Both the position numbers and the translations under genes were made by a program. This document shows, piece after piece, positions 22,802 to 31,037 of a stretch of 35,497 bases of DNA (within the stretch, counting starts at the first letter, position 1; each line of letters opens with the position of its first letter). The notes beneath the pieces are model-generated. The model saw only the letters and a program-made list of their open reading frames with translations. It had not been told where the DNA came from and did no database searches. The stretch lies in NCBI GenBank assembly GCA_964644525.1, contig CAZXWC010000010.1, forward strand, positions 1 to 35,497, given 5' to 3'. Source of the DNA: BM714 sp964644525. GTDB lineage: Bacteria > Bacillota > Clostridia > Peptostreptococcales > BM714.

Positions 22802-23941
22802 TTACCTTTCCTCCAAAATTTTATGGTATATGTCTATATGATTGTCTACGAATTGCTCCATCGAAAAATTTTCTTTCACTATGGCGAATATCTCTTTGCC
22901 CATCTTCTCCCTCAAAGTCTTGTCCCCAAGCCTTATAACTTTTTCGGCGAATTCACCGGCTTCAAAACCTTCCACTATGTAGCCGGTCTTTCCATCCTCC
23001 ACCACAAGCTCGACTCCCCCCACATTGCTTGTGACTATAGGCTTCTTCATTCTCGCGCCTTCAAGCATGGCGTAGGGGAATGATTCACTAAGCGATGTGA
23101 GCAAATTTATGTCTATGGCGTTATAAAATTCGTATGGTCTTTCTACAAATCCCAAAAAATGAACCTTGTCGGAAATCCCGTATTCCTCGGCAAGTTTTTT
23201 CAATTCGCTTTTCAGCACGCCATCTCCCGCAAGAAGGAATCTGTAATCCTTGTTTTTATTCAAGACCTCCCTGGCGACTTCTACAAACAGCTTGTGGTTC
23301 TTAACCGTGTCAAGCCTGCCCATAATTCCGGCATATATGAGGTTTTCACCTTTTTCTATTCCATAATCCTCAAGGAATTCCTCCTTGTCTCTTACTATAT
23401 TTGTTTTCTCATCAAAATCCAATCCGTTGTAAACAGAAAAAACGTTCTCTTCATTGCCAATCTTCCTGCTTATAAGCATTTCCCTGAAGCTTTTTGAAAC
23501 ACCTATATAGTAGTCCATCTTCTTCAACGAATTGGCATTTATTCTTCTGAAAACATAGGTTGCCGCCTTTCCGCCTCTGTAGTCGTCTAGCAAATAATCG
23601 CTGTGAACGGTCGTAACAATCGGAATTTCGGGAAATCTCCTTTTTGCGAAGGTGGAAATAAAATTTGCCCTGGCACCATGCACATGAATCAGATTGATTC
23701 TGTTTTCCGTTACAAGCCTGCCTATGCTTGCGCTTACGCTGAAGTCAAATCTCGACTTCTGGTTTAAAACCGTAAGTGGCAATTTGAGTTTTTTTGCGTC
23801 CTCTGTAAAATCCGATTCCATCAGTGTTACAAGAAGAACAAAAACCTTGTCGGTAAGTCCGTTTATTAAATTCATCACATGGGTTCTGGCCCCGCCTGTG
23901 TCTCCGCCGCTTATTAAATGCAATACGCGAATTTCACTCAC
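22802..23941 (-). CDS. GT4-type glycosyltransferase
   Basis: A 379-residue GT-B retaining transferase. The donor-loop-like GGDTGGARTHVMNLI is at 12-26, and the C-terminal domain carries the E-x7-E pair Glu-286/Glu-294 (SESFPYAMLEGA) that contacts the nucleotide-sugar. Starts with GTG at 23941, 8-9 bases after AAGGAGAG. It abuts the DUF4330 gene. It probably adds a sugar to the lipid-linked surface-polymer repeat; sugar and acceptor unknown. Confidence 0.85.
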   Translation of the reverse strand: MSEIRVLHLISGGDTGGARTHVMNLINGLTDKVFVLLVTLMESDFTEDAKKLKLPLTVLNQKSRFDFSVSASIGRLVTENRINLIHVHGARANFISTFAKRRFPEIPIVTTVHSDYLLDDYRGGKAATYVFRRINANSLKKMDYYIGVSKSFREMLISRKIGNEENVFSVYNGLDFDEKTNIVRDKEEFLEDYGIEKGENLIYAGIMGRLDTVKNHKLFVEVAREVLNKNKDYRFLLAGDGVLKSELKKLAEEYGISDKVHFLGFVERPYEFYNAIDINLLTSLSESFPYAMLEGARMKKPIVTSNVGGVELVVEDGKTGYIVEGFEAGEFAEKVIRLGDKTLREKMGKEIFAIVKENFSMEQFVDNHIDIYHKILEER

Positions 23942-23954
23942 AGCATATCTCTCC

Positions 23955-25031
23955 TTAAAAAAAATCCATCATTTCGACCGCCTTGCTTTCCCATGAAATA
24001 GAGTTTAGGTCGACTCGGCGCTGTCCGCTTATTTTCTTTGCAGCATCTATGTTTGATATGAACTGCTGGTGGCTGTCTGAGACAAGAATTTCATCCCTCA
24101 GCTTTTCCACCTGCTTGAAAGTAGTTGACACTACAGGGTATCCAAAATAAAGATATTGGTAAAGCTTGTTGGAATTTACCGTCTTAAGCCTGGGATACTC
24201 GCTTTCTGTCACAAATGGTATTATTCCAATATCGAAAGATGCGTAATAATCCTGTATTTCATTCTTGTCGACAGGACCCATATAAATGACGTTTTCAAGC
24301 CTCGAAAGCCTGTCCATTTCTTCTTTGGAATCGGTCGGGCCCACAAGCACTATCAAGTCTCCACTATTGGCCCTTGCAAGCTTATAAAGCAGTTCATAAT
24401 CAATCCACGAATAGAGTCCTCCTATGAAGCCTATTACCTTCCCTTCTGTCTCGAATTCAATTTTTTCAGCCCTTTCGAAACTGTCCAGGTCTACTCCGTT
24501 TTCAATCAGGACCGCCTTGCCTTCGGCCTTTGCAAGCAGTGTTTCAGCCGTCGCAAAAACCTTTTTAGAAATTGCCACGGCATGCTTTTCATATTTTTCA
24601 AGCATACTCTTCCACTTGGCGTTTTCGGCAAAAGCCATATAATCGTCGCTTATGTCGTAAAAAATACTGTTGCTGAAATTTTCCACCCTTCCTGCCGAAA
24701 CAGACCAATGCGGGGTGGACAAAACTGCGCAAGCTTTTGGTATTTTTCTGTTTTTTAAAAAAGCTTTGAGCGCATTTTTTATTAAACAGTCATTTATTCT
24801 GAAAATCCATTCCGACACTCCTTTACAATATGGAAGGCCGTATATTTTCAGAACAGACACTTGCCCGCTAACCAGTTCATACCTTCCAAGTTTTAATGGA
24901 TTAAAGGAATTGGTCTTTTGCACATAATACACATCGCGGCCGTGTTTTGCAAAATATTTGGACAACATGTGGCTCCGGTGCAAAAGCTCCGAATCCCACG
25001 GAAGCATTGAAAAAACAAAAATATCATTCAT
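23955..25031 (-). CDS. TuaH-like glycosyltransferase
   Basis: A 358-residue protein from the ATG at 25031, which overlaps the end of the acyltransferase gene by 8 bp; AGAGG is 7 bases upstream. The GT-B fold is shown by FSMLPWDSELLHRSHMLSKY at the N-terminus, FIGGLYSWIDYELL in the middle, and IGIIPF-x6-YPRL-x6-KLYQYLYFGYPVV and SWESKAVEM at the end. This is the style of TuaH and related cell-wall polymer transferases. It probably acts with the GT4 enzyme on the same polymer. Confidence 0.78.
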   Translation of the reverse strand: MNDIFVFSMLPWDSELLHRSHMLSKYFAKHGRDVYYVQKTNSFNPLKLGRYELVSGQVSVLKIYGLPYCKGVSEWIFRINDCLIKNALKAFLKNRKIPKACAVLSTPHWSVSAGRVENFSNSIFYDISDDYMAFAENAKWKSMLEKYEKHAVAISKKVFATAETLLAKAEGKAVLIENGVDLDSFERAEKIEFETEGKVIGFIGGLYSWIDYELLYKLARANSGDLIVLVGPTDSKEEMDRLSRLENVIYMGPVDKNEIQDYYASFDIGIIPFVTESEYPRLKTVNSNKLYQYLYFGYPVVSTTFKQVEKLRDEILVSDSHQQFISNIDAAKKISGQRRVDLNSISWESKAVEMMDFF

Positions 25032-25548
25032 CTCCAAACCTCTTCTTTATTACCCTGGCCGGATTTCCGCCCGCTATCGAATATGGCGGAACATCCTTTG
25101 TCACAACGCTTCCGGCCGCTATTATGCAACCTTTTCCCAGCTCGACTCCCGGCAGGATTATGGCTCTGGCGGAAATCCAGACATCGTCTGCAATAAAGAC
25201 CGGCTTCATCTCGGAATTGCCTTGATCTATCATGGGAATGTCGTCCCTCCCGTAATTGTGGTTTGAAGTATATATCATTACTTCAGGACCCATCATCACA
25301 TTGTTTCCGATTGTGATTTTGCCTGAAAGTTTTGCATCCACTCCGATGCCGGAACGGTCCCCAATGGATATTTCCTTTCCGCTGCCAAAGTAGGCTCCCT
25401 TCTCTATGTTTATGTCTCTTCCGGTTTTCAAAAACACTTTCGACGCTAAAAAAGCTCTAACTTTTTTAGCTCCGAAATTAAAAGGCCTCTCTGAACGCGG
25501 CATATTGCGTGCTATTTTGTAGTATAGTCCAAGATATAGTCTTTTCAT
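25024..25548 (-). CDS. hexapeptide-repeat acyltransferase (LbH, WbbJ-like)
   Basis: A 174-residue protein with left-handed beta-helix hexapeptide repeats (INIEKG-AYFGSG-KEISIG-DRSGIG and on), the TSNHNYG catalytic-histidine loop near 95-101, and the end ISAR-AIILPGVELGKGCIIAAGSVVTK-PARVIKK typical of O-acetyltransferases. It probably O-acetylates a sugar of the surface polymer. It starts one base after the MurJ-like gene ends. Confidence 0.85.
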   Translation of the reverse strand: MKRLYLGLYYKIARNMPRSERPFNFGAKKVRAFLASKVFLKTGRDINIEKGAYFGSGKEISIGDRSGIGVDAKLSGKITIGNNVMMGPEVMIYTSNHNYGRDDIPMIDQGNSEMKPVFIADDVWISARAIILPGVELGKGCIIAAGSVVTKDVPPYSIAGGNPARVIKKRFGDE

Positions 25549-25549
25549 A

Positions 25550-27139
25550 TTATGAGCGTCCCTTCCTTTTTTCTCTCAAGGAATTTATTTCCGTCTTTAT
25601 ATATTCTATTTCCGGCAAGGCCATCCTGCTACTCATTATATAGTATAATACAATTCCCAATAATATGCTCATGATAAGTCTAAAATACAATACTATAGGA
25701 GCCATATTGAAGACTGCAACAGCAATCATCATGAGCGCACCTACTAATGTCACCTTTATGAGCTGGGCGAGAATTTTCCTCTTTTCAAGTTTTCCGAGGC
25801 GCTTTTGTATCAAATGCAGCATTATAAGGCCATTTAGCGTCACAGCTATGGATGTGGCAAGAGCAAGCCCTCTTATGCCCATTATTTCTACAAGAAGCAG
25901 GTCCAAAGCTATGTTTACGGCAACGCTGGCGAGGCTTGTGTAAAAAGGCGTCTTGGTATCCTTAAGCGCATAAAAGACCTTGTTGGACAATTCCTGGATT
26001 GAAAATCCCACCATCCCGACGGCGTAAAAACACAGAGCCCCGGAAGTAAAGTTTACGCTGTCTATATCAAATGTGCCTCTTTGATACAGAACCTGCACAA
26101 GTTCTTTGTTTATTGCCAGTATCCCAAATACTATGGGCATGAATACGAATATCATCACCTGCACGGCCTTAGATATTCTTTTCCTCAATTCTGCAATCTT
26201 GTTTTCAGCGGCAAGTGTGGAAAACTGAGGGAAGAGGACAGTGCTTATGCCGAATATCATCGTTGTGGAAACCGCTGTGTAGGCTATGTTGGCGAAATTG
26301 AGCGAAGCCAACTGTCCGTCGGCGAGTGTCGACGCTATGCTCGAATCGACCAGCACATTTATATTGTATACGGCTGATGAAAAAAGTATCGGGACCATTA
26401 AAGCGAAAACAGACCTCATCTCGCTTCCCAAACTGAATATGGCCTTGTAACTGAATGATTCTTTTTTTGAAAAAACGTGCAAAATTATAAATTGACCGAC
26501 CCAACCCAAAAGCGTTGCATATGCAAGGCCTGAAACCCCGAAAAAGGAATTGAAAAACACAAGATAGGAAACAAGTATCAGGTTGTAGGGAATGCTTACT
26601 ATTGAAGTTATTGCAAACTTTCCCTTTGCCTGCAGAAATGAAATAAGAGAGTAAACAAGAGGAACGATTGCCATTACAGGGAAAAAGATCCTGACAATTG
26701 AAACTGTAAGCGCCAGCTTGTCTCCCTCAAAGCCTATTGCAATCATTTTCGTGTACCATGGAGAAAGAAGCATGCCTGCCACCGAAATAAAAGCACCTGC
26801 CGCAAGCAACACTGTCATTAGATTTCCTGTAAAGTCAAAAAGCCTTTTCCTGTCCCCTTCCCTTATGTAAGCAACCACAAAGGGTATTGCAGTAGCTGTT
26901 ATTGCACTTCCAATCGAAAGGAAGATGGTTATTGTCATTCTGTATGCCGCAAAATACGCATCGCTTTCAAGGGAAGTTCCGTAGCGGTATCCAATCATTA
27001 TGTCCCTTGCAAGCCCGAACAATTTTGAAAAAACCGTCAGATAGACAACCATCAAAACCGTATTCACTGTTTTGTTTTTTTTCATTTGATCCCCCACCCG
27101 ATCCAGCATTTCCTCGGTGCTTTTTATGCCCTTAACCAT
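25550..27139 (-). CDS. murJ: MurJ-type lipid flippase (MVF family)
   Basis: A 529-residue polytopic protein with about 14 hydrophobic segments. The N-terminus carries SKLFGLARDIMIGYRYG, the start of the MVF/MurJ family that carries lipid-linked cell-wall precursors (lipid II) across the membrane. Because it lies in a glycan cluster, it may flip the polymer repeat unit instead of lipid II. The start at 27139 abuts the helicase gene with AAGAGA upstream. An in-frame ATG at 27085 with GGTGGGGG upstream gives MKKNKTVNTV and is closer to the usual family start. Both are plausible. Confidence 0.85.
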   Translation of the reverse strand: MVKGIKSTEEMLDRVGDQMKKNKTVNTVLMVVYLTVFSKLFGLARDIMIGYRYGTSLESDAYFAAYRMTITIFLSIGSAITATAIPFVVAYIREGDRKRLFDFTGNLMTVLLAAGAFISVAGMLLSPWYTKMIAIGFEGDKLALTVSIVRIFFPVMAIVPLVYSLISFLQAKGKFAITSIVSIPYNLILVSYLVFFNSFFGVSGLAYATLLGWVGQFIILHVFSKKESFSYKAIFSLGSEMRSVFALMVPILFSSAVYNINVLVDSSIASTLADGQLASLNFANIAYTAVSTTMIFGISTVLFPQFSTLAAENKIAELRKRISKAVQVMIFVFMPIVFGILAINKELVQVLYQRGTFDIDSVNFTSGALCFYAVGMVGFSIQELSNKVFYALKDTKTPFYTSLASVAVNIALDLLLVEIMGIRGLALATSIAVTLNGLIMLHLIQKRLGKLEKRKILAQLIKVTLVGALMMIAVAVFNMAPIVLYFRLIMSILLGIVLYYIMSSRMALPEIEYIKTEINSLREKRKGRS

Positions 27140-27140
27140 T

Positions 27141-28397
27141 CTATCTCTTTTTTCGTCTGTTTATTCCTTTTGCTCTGCCCGGCTTCCTACGCCCTTCCTG
27201 CCTGCCGCTTTTTCCAATGCTCTTTGCGGAATTCTTTATTGTCTTTTCCCTTCCGCTTGCCAAACTTACCCCATTCGGCCTGTGGACATGGTCTTGTCTT
27301 GGAATGTCCATCTTTATGGCCTTTTCTATATCCTTCAGTTTTTCCTCGTCCCTGGGACTCGAAAAAGTCACCGCCTCGCCGTCTTGACCCATTCGGCCTG
27401 TTCGCCCTATTCTATGGATGTAGATTTCCGGACTCTCGGGCATGTCAAAATTGTATATGTGGCTTATCCCTGTTATGTCAAGCCCCCTGGCGGCTACATC
27501 CGTTGCTATGAGGTACTGAAATTTCAAATCCCTGAATTTCTTAATCACCCTGCTTCTGGCATTCTGCGGAATGTCCCCATGAAGCTTTTTGCAATCGTAT
27601 CCGTGAATTGCCATCTCTTCATCAAGCTTGTCCGCTCGCCTCTTTGTCCTGCAAAATATTATCGCCATGAAGGGCTTGCTTTTGTCGAGCTCAAGAAACA
27701 AGGCCTCCTGTTTCCACCTGTCGGATGAAAACACAACTTTTTGCCTTATACCCTCAAGCGTAACGCTTTCTTTCTCGGCAGAAAGTTCCAACGGGGAATT
27801 CATGTGCCTGTATGCAAGCCTTTTGACTTTGGGATCAAGTGTCGCCGAAAAACAAAGCAACTGCCTGTCCTTGTTTGTTCCCTTTAGAATCATTTCGATT
27901 TCGTCCCTGAATCCTATGTAAAGCATCTGGTCCGCTTCGTCAAGAACGAGGGTTTTCAAGTGCATAAGATCTATTGTCCCCCTCCTCATGTGGTCAATAA
28001 GCCTTCCCGGGGTCGCAACGACAAGGTCCACCTTCCCCGAAAGCTTTTTGAGCTGCTTTCCTATGTCCCTGCCCCCAAAAATGGAAAGCACCTTCCTGTC
28101 TCCGTCCTCCGCCAGATTTTTCGCTTCGGCTGCAATCTGCATTGCCAATTCCCGGGTAGGGGTCAGCACAAGTCCCTGCAAGTGGACAGGCTTTCCTTCA
28201 AAGGAATCGAACATGGGCAAAAGAAAAGCCAACGTCTTTCCTGTGCCGGTCTGTGCCTGGGCTATTATGTCTTTTCCCTCCAATATTTTGGGAATTGCCA
28301 TCTCCTGTATCGGAGTAGGCAGATTAATCCCCTGTCTCTCCAATTTTAAAATCAATTGCCTGCTTATGCCCAGTTTTGCGAATTTGTCCAAATCCAA
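27141..28397 (-). CDS. DEAD-box ATP-dependent RNA helicase
   Basis: A 418-residue protein with all core motifs: Q-motif region (PTPIQ, 28-32), motif I AQTGTGKT (48-55), motif II DEAD (153-156), motif III SAT (184-186), and HRIGRTGRMG late in the second RecA-like domain. The last ~40 residues are a Lys/Arg/Gly tail. It unwinds RNA or remodels RNP; substrates unknown. AAGGAGG precedes the ATG. It is the first gene of the 11-kb minus-strand cluster, one to 55 bp before the flippase. Its relation to glycan export is probably positional. Confidence 0.9.
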   Translation of the reverse strand: MDLDKFAKLGISRQLILKLERQGINLPTPIQEMAIPKILEGKDIIAQAQTGTGKTLAFLLPMFDSFEGKPVHLQGLVLTPTRELAMQIAAEAKNLAEDGDRKVLSIFGGRDIGKQLKKLSGKVDLVVATPGRLIDHMRRGTIDLMHLKTLVLDEADQMLYIGFRDEIEMILKGTNKDRQLLCFSATLDPKVKRLAYRHMNSPLELSAEKESVTLEGIRQKVVFSSDRWKQEALFLELDKSKPFMAIIFCRTKRRADKLDEEMAIHGYDCKKLHGDIPQNARSRVIKKFRDLKFQYLIATDVAARGLDITGISHIYNFDMPESPEIYIHRIGRTGRMGQDGEAVTFSSPRDEEKLKDIEKAIKMDIPRQDHVHRPNGVSLASGREKTIKNSAKSIGKSGRQEGRRKPGRAKGINRRKKR

Positions 28398-28499
28398 GTC
28401 CTCCTTGTGCCTTATAATGCACAGGTATATAATAAATTATGAGTGGTCTACCGTGTTCTTTTTGTTAATTATAACATATATTTTTTGTGGAGGTCTTTC
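28398..28499. other. 102-bp divergent intergenic region
   Basis: It separates the DEAD-box helicase gene (minus) from the exporter gene (plus). It is A/T rich and must hold two divergent promoters. TATAAT-like and TTAACA-like boxes occur on both strands, but no pair with 17-bp spacing is clean enough to call. Confidence 0.5.
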
Positions 28500-29117
28500 A
28501 TGTTCCAGACAGGAGCTTTTTTGTCATATGTGATAGTGGTGTCTTTCACGCCTGGGCCTAACAACATACTTTCTATGGTAAACGCCAGCCGTGACGGATT
28601 CAAGAAAACACTTCATTTCTTATTGGGAATATTCACCGGATTTTTTACTCTTTTGCTTCTAAGCAGCTATTTCAATCTACTTCTTTTCAACATAATGTCT
28701 AAAATAAAGATTTTCATGAGCATAGTGGGCGCCCTCTACATGACTTATTTGGCTGTCAAGATAATGAAAAGCGGCAAAAATTCAAAAAAAAATGATGCTG
28801 GCGACAACCGGGCAAAAAGCGTAAACTCCTTTTCCACTGGACTTGCCATGCAATTTGTCAACCCCAAGGGGGTTCTCTACTGCATAACGGTCATAGCCAA
28901 CTTCATAATTCCATTTCACAAATCAGGAATAGTATTGTTTCTGTTTTCGCTCTTTCTGGCGCTTGTGGGCTTCTCCTCGATCTGCAGTTGGGCCCTGTTC
29001 GGATCTTTATTCAACCGCTTGATAGAAAAACATCAAAAGCCCTTCAACATAGCAATGGGTCTGCTTCTTATTTACAGCGCCTATTCCATATCCGGCATCT
29101 CCCAATTTATCAAATGA
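28500..29117 (+). CDS. LysE/RhtB-family amino-acid exporter
   Basis: A 205-residue membrane protein with about six helices. It starts at the ATG at 28500, 7 bases after GGAGG; the in-frame ATG at 28443 has no such site. FTPGPNNILSMVNASRDG near residues 17-34 is the LysE/RhtB signature, and LAMQFVNPKGVLYCITV in the second half is the family repeat. It probably exports an amino acid; which one is unknown. Confidence 0.85.
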   Translation: MFQTGAFLSYVIVVSFTPGPNNILSMVNASRDGFKKTLHFLLGIFTGFFTLLLLSSYFNLLLFNIMSKIKIFMSIVGALYMTYLAVKIMKSGKNSKKNDAGDNRAKSVNSFSTGLAMQFVNPKGVLYCITVIANFIIPFHKSGIVLFLFSLFLALVGFSSICSWALFGSLFNRLIEKHQKPFNIAMGLLLIYSAYSISGISQFIK

Positions 29118-29135
29118 AAATTCTCGATTCCCAAT

Positions 29136-29171
29136 CCAAGCCTTTTATATATGAATTTTTTCAAGGCTTGG
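29136..29171. other. 9-bp inverted repeat at convergent gene ends
   Basis: CCAAGCCTT (29136-29144) and AAGGCTTGG (29163-29171) with an 18-base loop lie between the exporter gene and the hydrolase gene, one arm inside the hydrolase coding end. No T-run follows either arm, so it is at best a weak terminator. Confidence 0.3.
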
Positions 29172-29966
29172 CCTGTCAATGCTCTTTATTTTAAACTCCT
29201 CATATAAAATCACTTCTATGCCGCTGTCAATTCCATCCGCAAACTTCTTTTCCTCTCCCCTTCCCATTATATAGTGCATGGGCATTACCGCCCGGGGTTT
29301 CATTTGGTTAATCAGGTCTACGGCTTCCCCGGTTTTCATAGTCCTCTTACCTCCTGCAATGGGCACAAGAGCCAATGTGACATTCTTGACTTTACTTATC
29401 TCGTCAACATAATCGGTGTCGCCCGCGTGGTATAGGGTAAAATTCCCCATCGTCAGCACATATCCAACATTGCGGTCTCTCTTCGGGTGGGTAGGAAGGC
29501 CTTTAGTGTATGCCTCTACCGCTTCAATTTTCATATCCCCTATATTAAATGTTTCCCCAGGCAGGATAGGCATGACATGAAAACCTTGCAGCTTTTTTGA
29601 AACATTTTTGGGACATACCATTATTGTCCCTTCGTCGTATATTCTTTCTATGTCATTCTTCGAATAATGGTCGGGGTGGCAATGCGTTATAAGAATGAAA
29701 GAAGCAACATCGGCCTCTCCAAGGCCAAAAGGGTCTATATAGACCAGCTTGCCCTGGTATTCCACCAAAAAACTGGCGGGAAGAAAGGCTCCTTTGAAGT
29801 GCTTGGAATATACCGGGCCGCTGGAATAAACAAGAACCTCTCCATCATCCCAGACTTTTAAACTTTCCTTTTTTAAATTGCTTGTCTCTATGAACTTGCT
29901 CTTTTTTATACGAACAATCAAATAAATTCCCACCGCCGTCAGAACAACAAGCCATAATCCAACCAT
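29145..29966 (-). CDS. membrane-anchored metallo-beta-lactamase-fold hydrolase (UlaG-like)
   Basis: A 273-residue protein from the ATG at 29966, 7 bases after AAGGGGTG; the ATG at 29990 lacks a good site. One N-terminal membrane helix (about 2-19), then a beta-lactamase-fold domain with HCHPDH (95-100), His-160, Asp-183 in HAGDTD and His-231 in MPMHY, so the binuclear metal site is complete. The compact, UlaG-like type suggests a lactonase or phosphodiesterase. No substrate can be named. It stands alone. Confidence 0.8.
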   Translation of the reverse strand: MVGLWLVVLTAVGIYLIVRIKKSKFIETSNLKKESLKVWDDGEVLVYSSGPVYSKHFKGAFLPASFLVEYQGKLVYIDPFGLGEADVASFILITHCHPDHYSKNDIERIYDEGTIMVCPKNVSKKLQGFHVMPILPGETFNIGDMKIEAVEAYTKGLPTHPKRDRNVGYVLTMGNFTLYHAGDTDYVDEISKVKNVTLALVPIAGGKRTMKTGEAVDLINQMKPRAVMPMHYIMGRGEEKKFADGIDSGIEVILYEEFKIKSIDRPSLEKIHI

Positions 29967-29990
29967 GCCTTTCACCCCTTCTTGATTCAT

Positions 29991-30341
29991 ATTTCACCAA
30001 CTAAAATTTTCTCCTGAGTTTTATATATTGTCTATTGATATACCCATTAGAATGGTCAAGAATGCAAATTAATTACAGGAAAGAGCATTTCCATATATAT
30101 TTCCGCTTATTTCTCTTACAAATACGCCCCTGCCCCTTTTGTCCTTTTATATCCTGCTTTCCCCAAGTATTGACTTGAATAATTTGTGTCTTTTCCCTCC
30201 TTTATTTTTTCAAGCTGATGATTAAAAATCAAATTGATTAAGTGACATGTCGACAAATCATTCAAAGCGGAATGGTGCCTGGTTCCCATATTGGGTATAA
30301 AGAATAGACAGGTAAAGGATTTGCAAATAAAAGCCTTAAGC
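29991..30341. other. intergenic region, largely featureless
   Basis: About 350 bp between the hydrolase and TetR genes. It is A/T rich. A possible exonuclease remnant lies at 30116-30289 on the minus strand. No tRNA, repeat or clear promoter was seen before the TetR control region. Confidence 0.4.
30116..30289 (-). pseudogene. possible C-terminal remnant of a DEDDh (DnaQ-like) exonuclease
   Basis: The minus-strand translation includes RHHSALNDLSTCHLINLIF, which fits the final HxAxxD motif and following helix of DnaQ-type 3'-5' exonucleases. Nothing like the first two exonuclease motifs is found upstream, where the frame runs into the TetR operator. It could be a decayed gene end or a chance match. 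Confidence 0.2.
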
Positions 30342-30397
30342 CCATTGACCAATTCGGTCAATCGTGCTATGTTTAAATTGACCGAATTGGTCAATGG
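30342..30397. promoter_or_regulatory. TetR operator: perfect 21-bp inverted repeat
   Basis: Arms 30342-30362 and 30377-30397 are exact reverse complements with a 14-bp spacer. Each arm is itself a palindrome-like TTGACC-N5-GGTCAA. One arm covers the -35 box, and the other runs from about the start site into the ribosome binding site, so a bound dimer pair would block transcription of the TetR operon. Confidence 0.8.
30345..30373 (+). promoter_or_regulatory. promoter of the TetR/exporter operon
   Basis: A -35 TTGACC (30345-30350), 17-bp spacer and -10 TATGTT (30368-30373), embedded in the inverted-repeat operator. Confidence 0.65.
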
Positions 30398-30409
30398 AGG
30401 GTGGTTCAA

Positions 30410-31036
30410 TTGGATGAAAAATTAAAAAAAATAGATGCCGGGAAACTGGACCGCATTATAAACAGCGCTCTGGAGGAATTCGGCCGCAACAGCTATGAAA
30501 AAGCTTCAACCAACAACATAGTAAGGAATGCCGGCATTTCGAAAGGCCTTCTTTTCCACTACTTCAACAACAAGCGGGATTTGTACGCCTATCTTGAAAA
30601 ATTTGTATTTCAGAAGATGGTGGATGTAATAGTCGAAGAGACAGACTTTGATGAAAGGGATATTTTCAACCGCATCAAGCAGATTGCGGTAATCAAGATG
30701 GGAGTTCTCGCCAGATATCCCGGCATAGCAAGCTTTTCAAAAGCCATATACAAAGACAAGTCCATTGCCGATATGAAGAAGATAGTCGATGAGATGGTCC
30801 CTGACCTTTATCATCATATATATACAAAAAATATAGACAAAAGCCGCTTCAAGGATGATATGGATTTTGACAAAACAATAAAGATTATTCAATGGACTGT
30901 TGAAAAGTACGGTGAAGAGCAAATGGATTTGGCAAAAAAAACCGGAGGGGAGCTGGACTATTCTAAACTTGTGTCTGGAATAGATCCTTATATGGATATT
31001 TTGAGAAAGGCTTTCTGCAAGAAAGGGGAGCTATAA
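30410..31036 (+). CDS. TetR-family transcriptional regulator
   Basis: A 208-residue protein probably begun at TTG 30410, 9 bases after GGAGG (30396-30400); a GTG at 30401 abuts that site. The N-terminal HTH shows ASTNNIVRNAGISKGLLFHYFNNKRDLYAYL, the TetR signature. The helical C-terminal half has no recognised ligand motif. It likely represses itself and the downstream exporter genes through the 21-bp inverted repeat and is released by an unknown ligand, probably the exported compound. It lies one base before the ATPase gene. Confidence 0.88.
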   Translation: MDEKLKKIDAGKLDRIINSALEEFGRNSYEKASTNNIVRNAGISKGLLFHYFNNKRDLYAYLEKFVFQKMVDVIVEETDFDERDIFNRIKQIAVIKMGVLARYPGIASFSKAIYKDKSIADMKKIVDEMVPDLYHHIYTKNIDKSRFKDDMDFDKTIKIIQWTVEKYGEEQMDLAKKTGGELDYSKLVSGIDPYMDILRKAFCKKGEL

Positions 31037-31037
31037 A

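Noticed and set aside
27141..27728. ORFs of 141 and 203 residues on the plus strand across the helicase gene end
   Set aside because: They are antisense to the helicase coding region and have no ribosome binding sites or domains.
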